Below are positions 27,231 to 36,224 of a stretch of DNA of 47,463 bases, one piece after another (the stretch's first letter is position 1; the number at the start of each line of letters is the position of its first letter). Location of the stretch: positions 1 to 47,463 of the forward strand of contig CCNC01000189.1 in assembly GCA_000824845.1 (NCBI GenBank). The letters run 5' to 3'. The translations under genes were made by a program, and so were the position numbers. This stretch comes from Mesorhizobium sp. ORS 3359. GTDB lineage: Bacteria > Pseudomonadota > Alphaproteobacteria > Rhizobiales > Rhizobiaceae. The notes below the pieces were generated by a model. The model did no database searches. It was not told where the DNA came from and was given only the letters and a program-made list of their open reading frames with translations.

Positions 27231-27339
27231 TTGTTGCAAAGTTTTGATGATGGTCACGTGGGAGAACCCTGCATCAATTTTCGTGAGCTTCGAGGTGCTC
27301 AAAGGTCATCAGGTCGACCAGTCCCTCGTCTTGTTATGC

Positions 27340-27475
27340 GTGTGCTGATATCTAGCCTACAATCTAGCCTGCGTGACTTGAAAGAAATGATGGCCGAACG
27401 CGGCTCGACGTTGATCATTCAGCGATCCATCGCTGAGTCATTCATTTCGTGCCGCGGTCGCCAGAGCGCTTGAAG
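27340..27475 (+). pseudogene. IS6-family transposase N-terminal remnant
   Basis: The frame reads SSLQSSLRDLKEMMAERGSTL. This matches the (S)FRDVEEMLAERG block near the start of IS6/IS26-type transposases. Nothing of the DDE domain follows. The 27230-27340 stretch before it shows no recognisable gene. Confidence 0.5.
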
Positions 27476-27607
27476 GGCGGCAAGCGTGCCGTTACCCCGC
27501 CAAATGACATGTTGAGGAAACCCACATCAAGGTTCGCAGTGAGTGGATGTCTGTAGTTTCGCCGCATTTTCTGCGACAACACGCGGCTCCACTTGGCTGC
27601 AAAATTC

Positions 27608-28771
27608 TCATGCGGCAAGCGCCGTCTCTGCGAGTTTCACCCAATAGCTCATGCCATGCGGGATGGCCTCGTCGTTGAAGTCGTAGGCGGGGTTGTGCAG
27701 GCCCGCAGTGTCGCCATTGCCGATGAAGATGAAAGCTCCCGGCCGCGCCTCCAGCATATAGGAGAAATCCTCGCTGCCCATTATCGGCTCGATAGCGCGG
27801 TGCACTTGGCCGTCGCCGGCGACGTTGGCCGCAATGTCGCTCGCAAACATCATCTCCTCCGGATGGTTGAAGGTGACGGGATAGCCGGAACTGTATTCTA
27901 CCGCGACCGTCGCTCCGAACGCCAGGCCGAGCCCTTCGCAAAGTGCGCGGATGCGCTCCTCGGCCTTCTTGGCAATCTGCTTCTTCAGCGTGCGCACGGT
28001 GCCGGCGATCTCGGCGCTTTCGGAAATGACATTATAGGCATCGCCGGCGTGGAACTTCGTCACCGACACCACCACCGCCTCGACCGGATCGGTGCTGCGG
28101 GAGGCGACGGTCTGCAGCGCGCCCACCAACTGGCTGGCGATGACGATCGGATCGATCGTGCCGTGCGGCATCGCGGCATGCCCGCCGCGACCCTTGACAG
28201 TGATAGTGAATGCTGCCGTCGCGGCCATGATCGGACCGGGCCTGATGGCGAACTGGCCGACCGGCAGGCCCGGCATGTTGTGCATGCCGAACACCTTCTC
28301 GATGTCGAAGCGTTCCATCATGCCATCCTTGACCATCTCGTTGCCGCCGCCGCCGCCTTCCTCGGCCGGCTGGAAGATCACAGCCACTGTGCCGGCGAAA
28401 TTGCGCGTCTCGGCAAGATATTTGGCGGCGCCCAAGAGCATCGCGGTATGGCCGTCATGGCCGCAGGCATGCATCTTGCCGCGCACGGTCGAGGCCCATG
28501 GCTTGCCGGTGATCTCGTCGATCGGCAGCGCGTCCATGTCGGCGCGCAGCCCGATCGTCGGGCCATCGCCCTTTCGGCCGCGGATGATGCCGACGACGCC
28601 GGTCTTGCCAAGCCCCGTCACCACCTCGTCGCAGCCGAAGGCCTTCAGCTTCTCGGTGACGAAGCCGGCGGTCTGGAAGACGTCGAAATTCAGCTCCGGC
28701 GTCTGGTGGAGATGTCGTCGCCAGCCGGCAACTTCTTCCTGCATTTCCGCGGCGCAGTTGAGAATTGGCAT
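27608..28771 (-). CDS. M20D-family amidohydrolase (hippurate/N-acyl-amino acid hydrolase type)
   Basis: A 387-residue zinc amidohydrolase from the ATG at 28771 (MPILNCAAEMQEEVAGWRRHLHQTPEL). Metal-site motifs are GLRADMDALP (75-83), HACGHDGHTAM (C103, H105) and FQPAEEGGGG (E137/E138). The family removes acyl groups from amino acids or cleaves conjugates such as indole-acetyl amino acids. It lies 186 bp after the asparaginase gene and is probably the third gene of the SBP3 operon. Codon use seems more regular and GC-rich than that of the SBP genes, so this gene and the asparaginase may have joined the island from a chromosomal source. Confidence 0.92.
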   Translation of the reverse strand: MPILNCAAEMQEEVAGWRRHLHQTPELNFDVFQTAGFVTEKLKAFGCDEVVTGLGKTGVVGIIRGRKGDGPTIGLRADMDALPIDEITGKPWASTVRGKMHACGHDGHTAMLLGAAKYLAETRNFAGTVAVIFQPAEEGGGGGNEMVKDGMMERFDIEKVFGMHNMPGLPVGQFAIRPGPIMAATAAFTITVKGRGGHAAMPHGTIDPIVIASQLVGALQTVASRSTDPVEAVVVSVTKFHAGDAYNVISESAEIAGTVRTLKKQIAKKAEERIRALCEGLGLAFGATVAVEYSSGYPVTFNHPEEMMFASDIAANVAGDGQVHRAIEPIMGSEDFSYMLEARPGAFIFIGNGDTAGLHNPAYDFNDEAIPHGMSYWVKLAETALAA

Positions 28772-28957
28772 TTTAGGTCCATGTCTTTTGTTGGGCAGGC
28801 GGTTCACATTCGCCGCTCTGTATTTGGCTGGGGTTAGTCGGGCTGCACAACCGGGCCATGTCGTCCGCCACCCCGTGCCGGCGACCGGAATCTGGCAGTG
28901 CCGATATGCGCATCTGATCGTTGAGCGCAATTGCGACGCTAGCTGAATTCTACTTAG

Positions 28958-29962
28958 TTACCCGAATGCGGCGGTCGGTCGGAGTGCTCCGACCTTGGCG
29001 CCCATTCGGCTTAAGATGGCAGGGCGCGTCAATTCGGTCAGTTCCGCCGTAAGTGCGACGTCATATAGCAGAAACTTGGCCAGCACGGCGGCGATCATGA
29101 CCTCGCCGGCACGGCCGGCACCGTCATCGCATTTGAGCGCGATACCGAAACCAAGTTGCGGCAGCGCCGCGCAGTAGACGCCTTCGGCACCGATCTTGAC
29201 GAAAATCCGGCTGGGTGCAGCTTGCATCAGCGCGACGTCGGCCCCGTCGGTGCCAGAAACCAGGAAAGGCTCGGCCATGCAGGCAGTGAGCAACCGCTTC
29301 GCCGCCCTGGCGCGCACCGGTTCGAAGCCGACACCAGTCGCCATTCGGGCAAATCCACACGCAAGGCTGCGCAGCGGCACGGCATAGGTCGGGATCGAGC
29401 AGCCGTCGGTGCCGCAATGGTCGACATCATGGGCGACGCCGGTCACCGCCTGCACGGCCTCCCGCACCATCCCCTGCAAGGCATGGCCGGCCTTGACGTA
29501 GCCGCTATGGGCGAAGCCGGCATGGACGCAAGTGCAAAGGAACCCGGAATGCTTGCCGGAACAATTGTTATGCAATGCGTTCGGCGATCCGCCGGCGCGA
29601 GCGAGCGCGACTGTTGCTTCATGGCTCGACGGCCAGTGCGCGCCGCACTCCAGCGCTGTCTTATCAAGACCTGCTTTTGACAGCATCGCCCGTGCCAGTT
29701 CGACATGTGCCGGTTCGCCTGAATGAGAGGCGCAGGCGAGCGCCAGTTCGCGATCGCCGAAGCCAAACGCTTCCGCTGCGCCGCTCTCCACCAGCGGCAA
29801 CGCTTGGATGGCCTTGACCGCCGAACGCGGGAACACCGGGCGTGCTGTATCGCCGAGTTCCCACACCGGCTTGGCATCGGCGTCGAAGACGGCGATGGCA
29901 CCGCGATGGGCACTCTCGACAGTCGTGCCGCGCAAAACCTCTACTAGTACCGGATTAGTCAT
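28958..29962 (-). CDS. L-asparaginase II, Rhizobium etli type
   Basis: A 334-residue enzyme of the asparaginase II family, unrelated to E. coli AnsB. The ATG at 29962 gives MTNPVLVEVLRGTTVESAHRG. The residues known from the R. etli enzyme are present one position earlier: S47 and K50 (RSAVK), C134 and K137 (NNCSGKHSG), C188 (CGTDGCS). It hydrolyses asparagine to aspartate and ammonia, but here may act on a related beta-amide. It lies 210 bp after SBP3 and 186 bp before the M20D gene, all minus strand. An upstream frame extension of 63 residues looks non-coding. Confidence 0.92.
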   Translation of the reverse strand: MTNPVLVEVLRGTTVESAHRGAIAVFDADAKPVWELGDTARPVFPRSAVKAIQALPLVESGAAEAFGFGDRELALACASHSGEPAHVELARAMLSKAGLDKTALECGAHWPSSHEATVALARAGGSPNALHNNCSGKHSGFLCTCVHAGFAHSGYVKAGHALQGMVREAVQAVTGVAHDVDHCGTDGCSIPTYAVPLRSLACGFARMATGVGFEPVRARAAKRLLTACMAEPFLVSGTDGADVALMQAAPSRIFVKIGAEGVYCAALPQLGFGIALKCDDGAGRAGEVMIAAVLAKFLLYDVALTAELTELTRPAILSRMGAKVGALRPTAAFG

Positions 29963-30172
29963 GAATTCCCCACAAGAGTAGAATGCAGTCGCTGGCCCTG
30001 TCTGCAATAAACCCGGACATGGCCGGATCGGCGATAGGCCTCGCCCTGAATAAGCTGGTTGCCACCGACAGAAAGTATCTTCGAATCGACCGGCGAGAAG
30101 CTGAGCGGGAAATCTATGATAGCACTCCATGCCGGCGATGGTGGGCTCCAATCTGTGAAGGATAGCCAGCCA

Positions 30173-31771
30173 TTACGCCTCAGCTTTCTGCATATTCCAC
30201 ATTGGGACAGACTCTGGCATGCCGATGAGGCCGGTAAGGATCTTGCGGCGTGCGATTGGGGTAACAACCCGACCCAGAAAAACTGTACCAGCAAGATCCC
30301 AAGCGACTTGCTGCATCCTACGGGCAAGCGCCTTGCGCTCCTCCAGCGTTTCGGCATCGGCCCATTTAGCGCGAAGAGCCTCATACTCTTCGCTGTTCGG
30401 CCAACCATACCAAGCCTTGTCACCATTGGCGGCGAGAGACGATTGGCTGATAGGATCACCTCGGGTGGCGTCTGACTCGCTTGTTACAAAGATGCTCCAG
30501 CCACCCTCGCTAACTGAACCCTTGTTGGCGCGGCGGGCTGCAACACCGCCCCAGTCGCTTGCCGCGAGTTCCGCGTTGACGCCAACCTTTCGCAATTCCG
30601 CCGCCAAAATTTGCGAGGCGTTGCTTCCCTCTGCCCAGTCCGTCGGTTGCAGAATGACGACTTTTTCGCCTGCATATCCGGCCTCCTCAAAGAGTTTCTT
30701 CGCCTTCTCAGGATCACCGCCCTTTTTGTACCAGGCTGTATTTTCATCGTTCGATATTGGGTTACCGTCCCCAAAAAATGAAGTGATGGTACTGCCATAC
30801 TGTGGGTCCGGCGAAATAACCCGGAGATAAGCATCCTGGTTGACCAAGTGAAGGACTGCTTGGCGTGCCTTCACATTGTTGAACGGTTTTTGCAAACAAT
30901 TCATGCGCAAGATATAAACTTGACCGGATTTATCGAGAACTTCGAGGGCCAAGTTAGGGTCACTTTCTATCACGCCGAAGAAATCGGCAGGCGGCCCATC
31001 AAAGTAGTCGATCTCCCCCGCCTGCAAAGCCGTGAAAGCAGTCTGCTGGTCGCCGATATTGTCCCAGATGACACGATCGACCTTGACGACTTTGGCGCCA
31101 GCCAACCCGTCAGATGGCTCGCCGCGTGGCACGTATTTTTCATTGCGGTCGTAGGCGAAACTGACGCCGGGTTTCGCCAGAGCTTGATTGAACTTGAAAG
31201 GCCCCGATCCGATGTTCGCGGTAACTGCGTCGGTCGCAGGTCTAGTGGCATCTTTCTCGCGCATGACGTAGAGGTTCGACGTCAGGATAGTGGGCAGAAG
31301 CCCCAGCCGCTCCCTGAGTGAGATAGTGAATGTCTTGTCGTCCTTCTTCGAGATGTCCGTGACCCGCGCCATCACCAATCGGCCACCTGATTTCGCTTGG
31401 CCCCATCGGCGGATCGAGGCGACGCAGTCCGCGGCGGTGACGGGGCTGCCGTCGTGCCAGCTGAGGCCATCTCGCAACTCAAATGTATAATTCTTCTTGT
31501 CGTCGGAAAGGCCCCATTTCCCGACCATTTGCGGTTGTGGCATACGTTTAGAGTCAAGCGAGAACAGCGTATCGTAAATCGCTATGGCGTGGTCCAAAGT
31601 GATGGTAGCGGTCGTAGCCATAGGATCGAAGATGCTTAGGCCGCCGGTCTTCACCATACGGACGGTCCGCGCGTCGGTTGGCGCTGTCTGCGCCCGCAGG
31701 ACGGAAGGGATCGCTAAGGCCGTTCCAGCGGCTAAACCTGCCTTTATGATTTCACGTCGAGAGATTTTCAT
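30173..31771 (-). CDS. Peptide-type ABC transporter substrate-binding protein 3 (Tat-exported)
   Basis: A 532-residue family 5 solute-binding protein with the leader MKISRREIIKAGLAAGTALA (twin-arginine). It is a paralogue of SBP1 and SBP2. Not followed by permease genes but by an asparaginase and an amidohydrolase, which suggests its ligand contains the amide bonds these enzymes cut. Promoter at 32008-32052 within a leader copied from or to SBP2. Confidence 0.94.
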   Translation of the reverse strand: MKISRREIIKAGLAAGTALAIPSVLRAQTAPTDARTVRMVKTGGLSIFDPMATTATITLDHAIAIYDTLFSLDSKRMPQPQMVGKWGLSDDKKNYTFELRDGLSWHDGSPVTAADCVASIRRWGQAKSGGRLVMARVTDISKKDDKTFTISLRERLGLLPTILTSNLYVMREKDATRPATDAVTANIGSGPFKFNQALAKPGVSFAYDRNEKYVPRGEPSDGLAGAKVVKVDRVIWDNIGDQQTAFTALQAGEIDYFDGPPADFFGVIESDPNLALEVLDKSGQVYILRMNCLQKPFNNVKARQAVLHLVNQDAYLRVISPDPQYGSTITSFFGDGNPISNDENTAWYKKGGDPEKAKKLFEEAGYAGEKVVILQPTDWAEGSNASQILAAELRKVGVNAELAASDWGGVAARRANKGSVSEGGWSIFVTSESDATRGDPISQSSLAANGDKAWYGWPNSEEYEALRAKWADAETLEERKALARRMQQVAWDLAGTVFLGRVVTPIARRKILTGLIGMPESVPMWNMQKAEA

Positions 31772-32290
31772 GTTCCGGTCTCTTATGTTGATTCAATTAG
31801 GCAATACAGCATCTGCCTAACCACAGAAGCCGACGGTGCCTTTGTGGTTGGCCCTCGGTCCGACTTTTACCCCTATCGAAGCAGCTCAATCTTTTGCGAT
31901 GCGCTGATCGACCATCTACCCGCCGGCCTGCTCACATTGCTATCCGGTGTGGGTACTCTGTTGTGTGACCCTCGTTGTCATAACTTTGGTGACCTGGGCC
32001 CGCCCGGGTCAAATTCAGTTTTGGGATTATCGCCATCTGGCTCCTTAGATGGGAGAACGACGCCCGACTTCGCCAATACCAAAGCACCGGCGCGTTAATC
32101 TCGTGATTCTCGAACTCATCATCGATACTCACGGGTCGAGCGCGAAGCCCACCACACCTCCAGCCAGTTGGGTGCGAAGGCGTTGACGAGCATCGGCCAA
32201 CCAGCCCTTCAACCTCGCCGCAGTTAGGGCGGATGCTGAAATCTCAGCGATAGAGACCTCGCATGAGAAACCGAGTCGCAGCCACCTAAG
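31772..32290. repeat. Leader/promoter repeat, copy 2 (upstream of SBP3)
   Basis: Counterpart of 26722-27230, with small insertions and deletions. Together with the neighbouring SBP genes it shows a segmental duplication of promoter plus binding-protein gene, about 2.1 kb in all. Confidence 0.85.
32008..32052 (-). promoter_or_regulatory. LysR-type operator and promoter, SBP3-asparaginase-M20D
   Basis: CCATCT-N8-AGATGG at 32033-32052 and TTGAC (minus) at 32012-32008. One extra T in the spacer makes it ATC-N10-GAT, the only copy with this change; binding may be weaker or altered. Confidence 0.72.
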
Positions 32291-32612
32291 ACTGTTTAGA
32301 CTAGAAGGTCCGCTTTTACGACGAACACTTATGCCCACCGCGGCAAAGCGGTCAGCTACGCGGGAACCTGCGACGGTACCCCCGCCCGGCCCGACACGCT
32401 GCATCATGACAAGCCGCCGCGAGAGCACGCGAGGGGGGGGGCCGGCGCCCCTCTGTCGCGATGATTTTATTTGGCGCCATCTTCGGACAACAGAATCGGC
32501 TGTTTGGTCGGTTGCGATCACCCAATCACACTTGCTTTCTCCCTAGGGGGGCTGGCTGACAGGGAGGGCTCTCGCGCGGTAACGGATTACGGCGAAGATG
32601 AAGGCTGCAGGT
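32291..32612. other. Intergenic region without recognised gene
   Basis: No frame has family features. Includes a run of nine G near 32430 and a decayed LysR-like half dyad near 32480 (CCATCT followed by ACAGAATC). Probably old IS or leader debris. Confidence 0.4.
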
Positions 32613-32762
32613 TTACCGATGCCGCGTTACAGCACGTCTACGTAGCCACCGACAGACAACCACCATCGCAACTAGGGCGACCGCAGCTGCGATATAGAGC
32701 ATCTCGGTCGTACCATCACCTCCATCCGGAGCCACGCCAAAAATTCGCTCAATGAAATCCAT
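32613..32762 (-). CDS. Small single-pass membrane protein (49 residues)
   Basis: The ATG at 32762 is preceded eight bases upstream by a strong ribosome-binding sequence (AGGAAAGGA). The product starts MDFIERIFGVAPDGGDGTTE, followed by one membrane helix MLYIAAAVALVAMVVVCRWL and a basic tail RRRAVTRHR, giving an N-out, C-in topology. It starts 57 bp after the stop of the VPS10/BNR gene and is likely co-transcribed. Function unknown; it could anchor or assist the giant beta-propeller protein or the transporter. Confidence 0.65.
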   Translation of the reverse strand: MDFIERIFGVAPDGGDGTTEMLYIAAAVALVAMVVVCRWLRRRAVTRHR

Positions 32763-32819
32763 GTCTCTGTCCTTTCCTGGAACGATTGCTAAATCGACAC
32801 GTGTGTCCCCACGGACACA

Positions 32820-35800
32820 CTAGGGTGCCGTGGTACCGAGCAGTTCTATGCCAGCGCTCTTAAGCTCGACATTGAGCGCAGTGACCTCGTTTCTCACGAG
32901 CTCGGCAAGGTTTTCGATTTCGGTATCGACCTTCGACATGATCACGTCCGCGACATGCCGAGCCTGCAGACTTGGCGGGGCGTCCGCGATATTCACCGTG
33001 CTGACAAGGTCGATCAGTTTATCGTCCAAGCCGACTGGGTTGCGGTCGTCTCGGTCTCGCGGCGTCTCCCGCTTGTTGTCGACCAGCGCTCCCTCGATCA
33101 TTTCGAGCCGCGCGATCAAAGCTTGGGCTCTGTCTCCCAGCGATCTCTGACTGTTAGCGAGCCTTTTGTGTATATCCGCGAGCTGGCGCTTCAGGAGGCG
33201 GAGGCGATTGACCGCCTGATTGAGCGTTGACAGCTTGTCCAACAGCTTTTGCGACAGTGCAAACTGCTCTTGGAACTCCTTTTCGGTTGTGCCGACGCGA
33301 GGGTCCTTGATCACGGTGAATGCGATTGTCTGGCTCTTGCCGCCGACCTGTAGCTCGACCTTATAAACCCCGGGGACTATCGTCGGGCCGCTCGGGTCCT
33401 CAGGCTCCGCCGCAAGCGGCTGGTACTTTCGTGTCACTAGCGACGGATCGAGCTTGACGGGCCCTGGATATTTTAGATCCCACACAAATCGGTTGAGACC
33501 AACCTTCGTGCCGGGCCTTCGATCAAACGATGTACCCTGATCGTCGCTCGAGAAGGAAATGATGCTGTTGTCGGCAGCGTCCCGGAACGTGAGCTTGACA
33601 GGCTCTTTCACATCTTCTGGAAGCCAATAGTAGACGATGGCACCGTTAGGCGGGTTCTCGCCGCAGTCGAGGTAAAGGCGAACGCGTCGGCCGTCGACCA
33701 ATTCAACACTCTCTGTACCAGCGCCAACGCCGAATGCAGAGCTGTAGCTCGTGCCAAAGTTGGCGAAATCCGTCCCGGCGTAAACAGAAAGTTTGGTGCG
33801 AACTGTCGGGCGCGGAGTTATGAGCTTCACGTCGTGCTGATCCGGGGCTAACTCGCGCAACGGCGTTATATCATCCAGAATCCAAAAGGACCGTCCGTGA
33901 GTGCCGGCGACGAGATCGCTCTCCTTGATCTTGAGGTCGTAAACCGGGACAACGGGGAGGCCGCCGGCCATGCGCGACCAATGCGAGCCGTCGTCGAGGC
34001 TGAAGAAAACACCCGTTTCCGTGCCGACAAACAGGAGTCCGGGCCTGGCTGGATCCGCGCGCACCACCCGGGTGATTTCGTCCGTCGGAAAATCGCCATT
34101 GATTGGCTGCCAACTCTTGCCACCATCCTTCGTGCGGAAGAGATAGGGTTGGTAGTCGGAAAGTTTGTACCGTGTGGCCGCTAGATATACCGTGTTCGCA
34201 TCGTGGGGTGAGATTTCGACGCAGCCGACATAAGCTAGCTCTGGCATGCTGTCGGGCGTGACGTTTCTCCACTGCGCTCCACTGTTGCGCGTCACATGGA
34301 CAAGACCGTCGTCCGTAGCAGCCCAGATCTCGCCCCTGCGGTGGGTCGATTCCACAAGCGAGGCGCATGTCGCATGCACCTCGGCGCCGGAGTTATCGCG
34401 AGTCAAGATTCCCCCTGAGTAATCCTGCCGAATAGGATCGTTCCGGCTGAGATCGGGGGACATCGCTGTCCAACTCGATCCTTCGTCTTCGCTACGGAAA
34501 ACATGGTTGCCTCCGGCATAAAGCGTGTTCGGATCATGCGGTGAGAATGTGAGGGGGAAGGTCCAGCCAAAGCGGTAGCGCATATCCTTCGGCGCCATGC
34601 CGTTCCCGTTTTCCGGCCAGACGTTGACCACCCTGATTTGCCGGGTCCGGTGGTCGTATCGTTGCAAAGCTCCGGTGCCGCCCGGACTCGATCCGATCGC
34701 ACCGCAATAAACCACATCGGAATTACTCGGATCGACAACGATGAAGCCGCTCTCGCCAGTGCCCGGATAGGTGGATTCGCCGAGCGGAATAACACCCCAT
34801 TCCGAGGCGCTCGGGACCGAGATTGCGGTGTTGTCCTGCTGGGTGGCATAAACGCGATAAGGGTGCTTGTCATCGACGTCGATGCGATAGAACTGCGCCG
34901 TCAGTTGATTGTAGATCGACGACCAGGTTCTGCCGCCGTTGAAGGTGACGCAAGCACCGCCATCATTGCCCTGGGCCATCCGCTTGGGATTAGCCGGGTC
35001 GATCCAGAGATCGTGATTATCACCGTGAGGAGTGGTCACTTCGGTAAAGCTCGCCCCTCCATCGGTGGACTTCCACATCTGCAAGTTGTTTACATAGACA
35101 GTATCGGGATGGCCGGTGTCCGCGAAGATGTGGGTATAATAGAAAGGGCGGTGCATCAGATCTCGGTTCTGCGAAACCTGAATCCAGCAGTCGCCATAAT
35201 CGTCGCTGCGATAGAGGCCGATTTTATCGCCCTGGGCCTCGACGAGGGCGTAGACGCGCCCGCGCTGCGCCTGCGAAACAGAGACGCCTAGCTTGCCGAG
35301 TACCCCGTCCGGTAGCCCGTTCCGCCCAGACAGTTCCTCCCAGCTGTCGCCGCCGTCGAGAGACCGGAACATTCCGCTCCCCGGCCCGCCGCTGTTCAAG
35401 CTCCAGAAATTCCGCCGCGCCTCCCAGGTGGTGGCGAAGAGTATACGCGGATTGTTCGGGTCCATCGAAATGTCGACGGCACCGGCGTCGGGGCTGCGGT
35501 AAAGGATCTTCTGCCAAGTCTTGCCGCCGTTTTTGGAGCGGAACACGCCGCGCTCCTCATTGGGCCCAAAAGCGTCCCCGAGCGCCGCGACATAGACAAT
35601 ATCGGAATCTTGCGGGTGGATGCAGACCCTGCCGATGTGGCGGCTTTGTTTCAGTCCCATATGGGTCCAACTGCGACCGGCGTCCGTCGACCTGTAGACT
35701 CCGTCGCCATATGAGACGTCGCCGCGGATCGTCGTCTCACCCATTCCGGCATAAATTACGTTGGAGTCGGAACGTGCAACCGACAACGCGCCGACGCTGG

Positions 35801-36014
35801 CGCTCTTGAAGTAACCATCTGACACGCAGCGCCAGTAAATCCCGCCGTCGATAGTCTTCCACACTCCACCTGCACAGGCCCCGAAGTAGAACACCATTGG
35901 GTCGCTGGGATCCCCCGCGACCGCCACAACGCGGCCACCCCTGGCTGGTCCTATACAGCGCCACGTCAGCGCCTCGAGGCCCTTTGGGTCAGTAACACTG
36001 ATCAGCGTCGTCAT
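32820..36014 (-). CDS. VPS10/BNR beta-propeller repeat protein
   Basis: A 1064-residue protein made of many sialidase-type Asp-box/BNR repeats, for example VWKTIDGGIYW, VYRSTDAGRSW, VFRSKNGGKTW, MFRSLDGGDSW, LFRTKDGGKSW and VFFSLDDGSHW. They form sortilin-like ten-blade propellers over about 1-770. A C-terminal region has beta-sandwich and then coiled-coil character (about 940-1050: EQFALSQKLLDKLSTLNQAVNRLRLLKRQLADIHKRL). The start at 36014 (MTTLISVTDPKGLEALTWRCIGP) is chosen over a frame 59 residues longer. Relatives are usually secreted, yet no signal peptide is seen here. It has a LysR-type site 100-145 bp upstream, so it belongs to the regulon. No catalytic motif is evident. Confidence 0.85.
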   Translation of the reverse strand: MTTLISVTDPKGLEALTWRCIGPARGGRVVAVAGDPSDPMVFYFGACAGGVWKTIDGGIYWRCVSDGYFKSASVGALSVARSDSNVIYAGMGETTIRGDVSYGDGVYRSTDAGRSWTHMGLKQSRHIGRVCIHPQDSDIVYVAALGDAFGPNEERGVFRSKNGGKTWQKILYRSPDAGAVDISMDPNNPRILFATTWEARRNFWSLNSGGPGSGMFRSLDGGDSWEELSGRNGLPDGVLGKLGVSVSQAQRGRVYALVEAQGDKIGLYRSDDYGDCWIQVSQNRDLMHRPFYYTHIFADTGHPDTVYVNNLQMWKSTDGGASFTEVTTPHGDNHDLWIDPANPKRMAQGNDGGACVTFNGGRTWSSIYNQLTAQFYRIDVDDKHPYRVYATQQDNTAISVPSASEWGVIPLGESTYPGTGESGFIVVDPSNSDVVYCGAIGSSPGGTGALQRYDHRTRQIRVVNVWPENGNGMAPKDMRYRFGWTFPLTFSPHDPNTLYAGGNHVFRSEDEGSSWTAMSPDLSRNDPIRQDYSGGILTRDNSGAEVHATCASLVESTHRRGEIWAATDDGLVHVTRNSGAQWRNVTPDSMPELAYVGCVEISPHDANTVYLAATRYKLSDYQPYLFRTKDGGKSWQPINGDFPTDEITRVVRADPARPGLLFVGTETGVFFSLDDGSHWSRMAGGLPVVPVYDLKIKESDLVAGTHGRSFWILDDITPLRELAPDQHDVKLITPRPTVRTKLSVYAGTDFANFGTSYSSAFGVGAGTESVELVDGRRVRLYLDCGENPPNGAIVYYWLPEDVKEPVKLTFRDAADNSIISFSSDDQGTSFDRRPGTKVGLNRFVWDLKYPGPVKLDPSLVTRKYQPLAAEPEDPSGPTIVPGVYKVELQVGGKSQTIAFTVIKDPRVGTTEKEFQEQFALSQKLLDKLSTLNQAVNRLRLLKRQLADIHKRLANSQRSLGDRAQALIARLEMIEGALVDNKRETPRDRDDRNPVGLDDKLIDLVSTVNIADAPPSLQARHVADVIMSKVDTEIENLAELVRNEVTALNVELKSAGIELLGTTAP

Positions 36015-36113
36015 AGCACTATCTCCAAATCGACGTGATTTGTAGCCAAAGCCCGGCGCGGCGCGTTGGACGCTGGGCTCGCGGCCTAGCGATAGCGATA
36101 GGCCCCAGCGGGC

Positions 36114-36157
36114 GTCAAATGCAGCTTTTATATTGCCGGCATCTGATAAAGAGATGG
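36114..36157 (-). promoter_or_regulatory. LysR-type operator and promoter, VPS10/BNR gene
   Basis: GCATCT-N7-AGATGG at 36139-36157, TTGAC (minus) at 36118-36114, 32 bp between centres; about 100 bp from -35 to the chosen start. A TATCGC is found 18 bases past the -35 box. Confidence 0.75.
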
Positions 36158-36224
36158 CAACAACGGCACCGCGGTTGCCGATGCACGGCATGGTGATATG
36201 CCTCGCCGAACTGACCGAATATCA

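Noticed and set aside
32465..32500. Another copy of the LysR-type operator (CCATCT followed by ACAGAATC)
   Set aside because: The right arm is displaced and no gene follows directly on the minus strand before the good site at 32008; probably decayed or chance.
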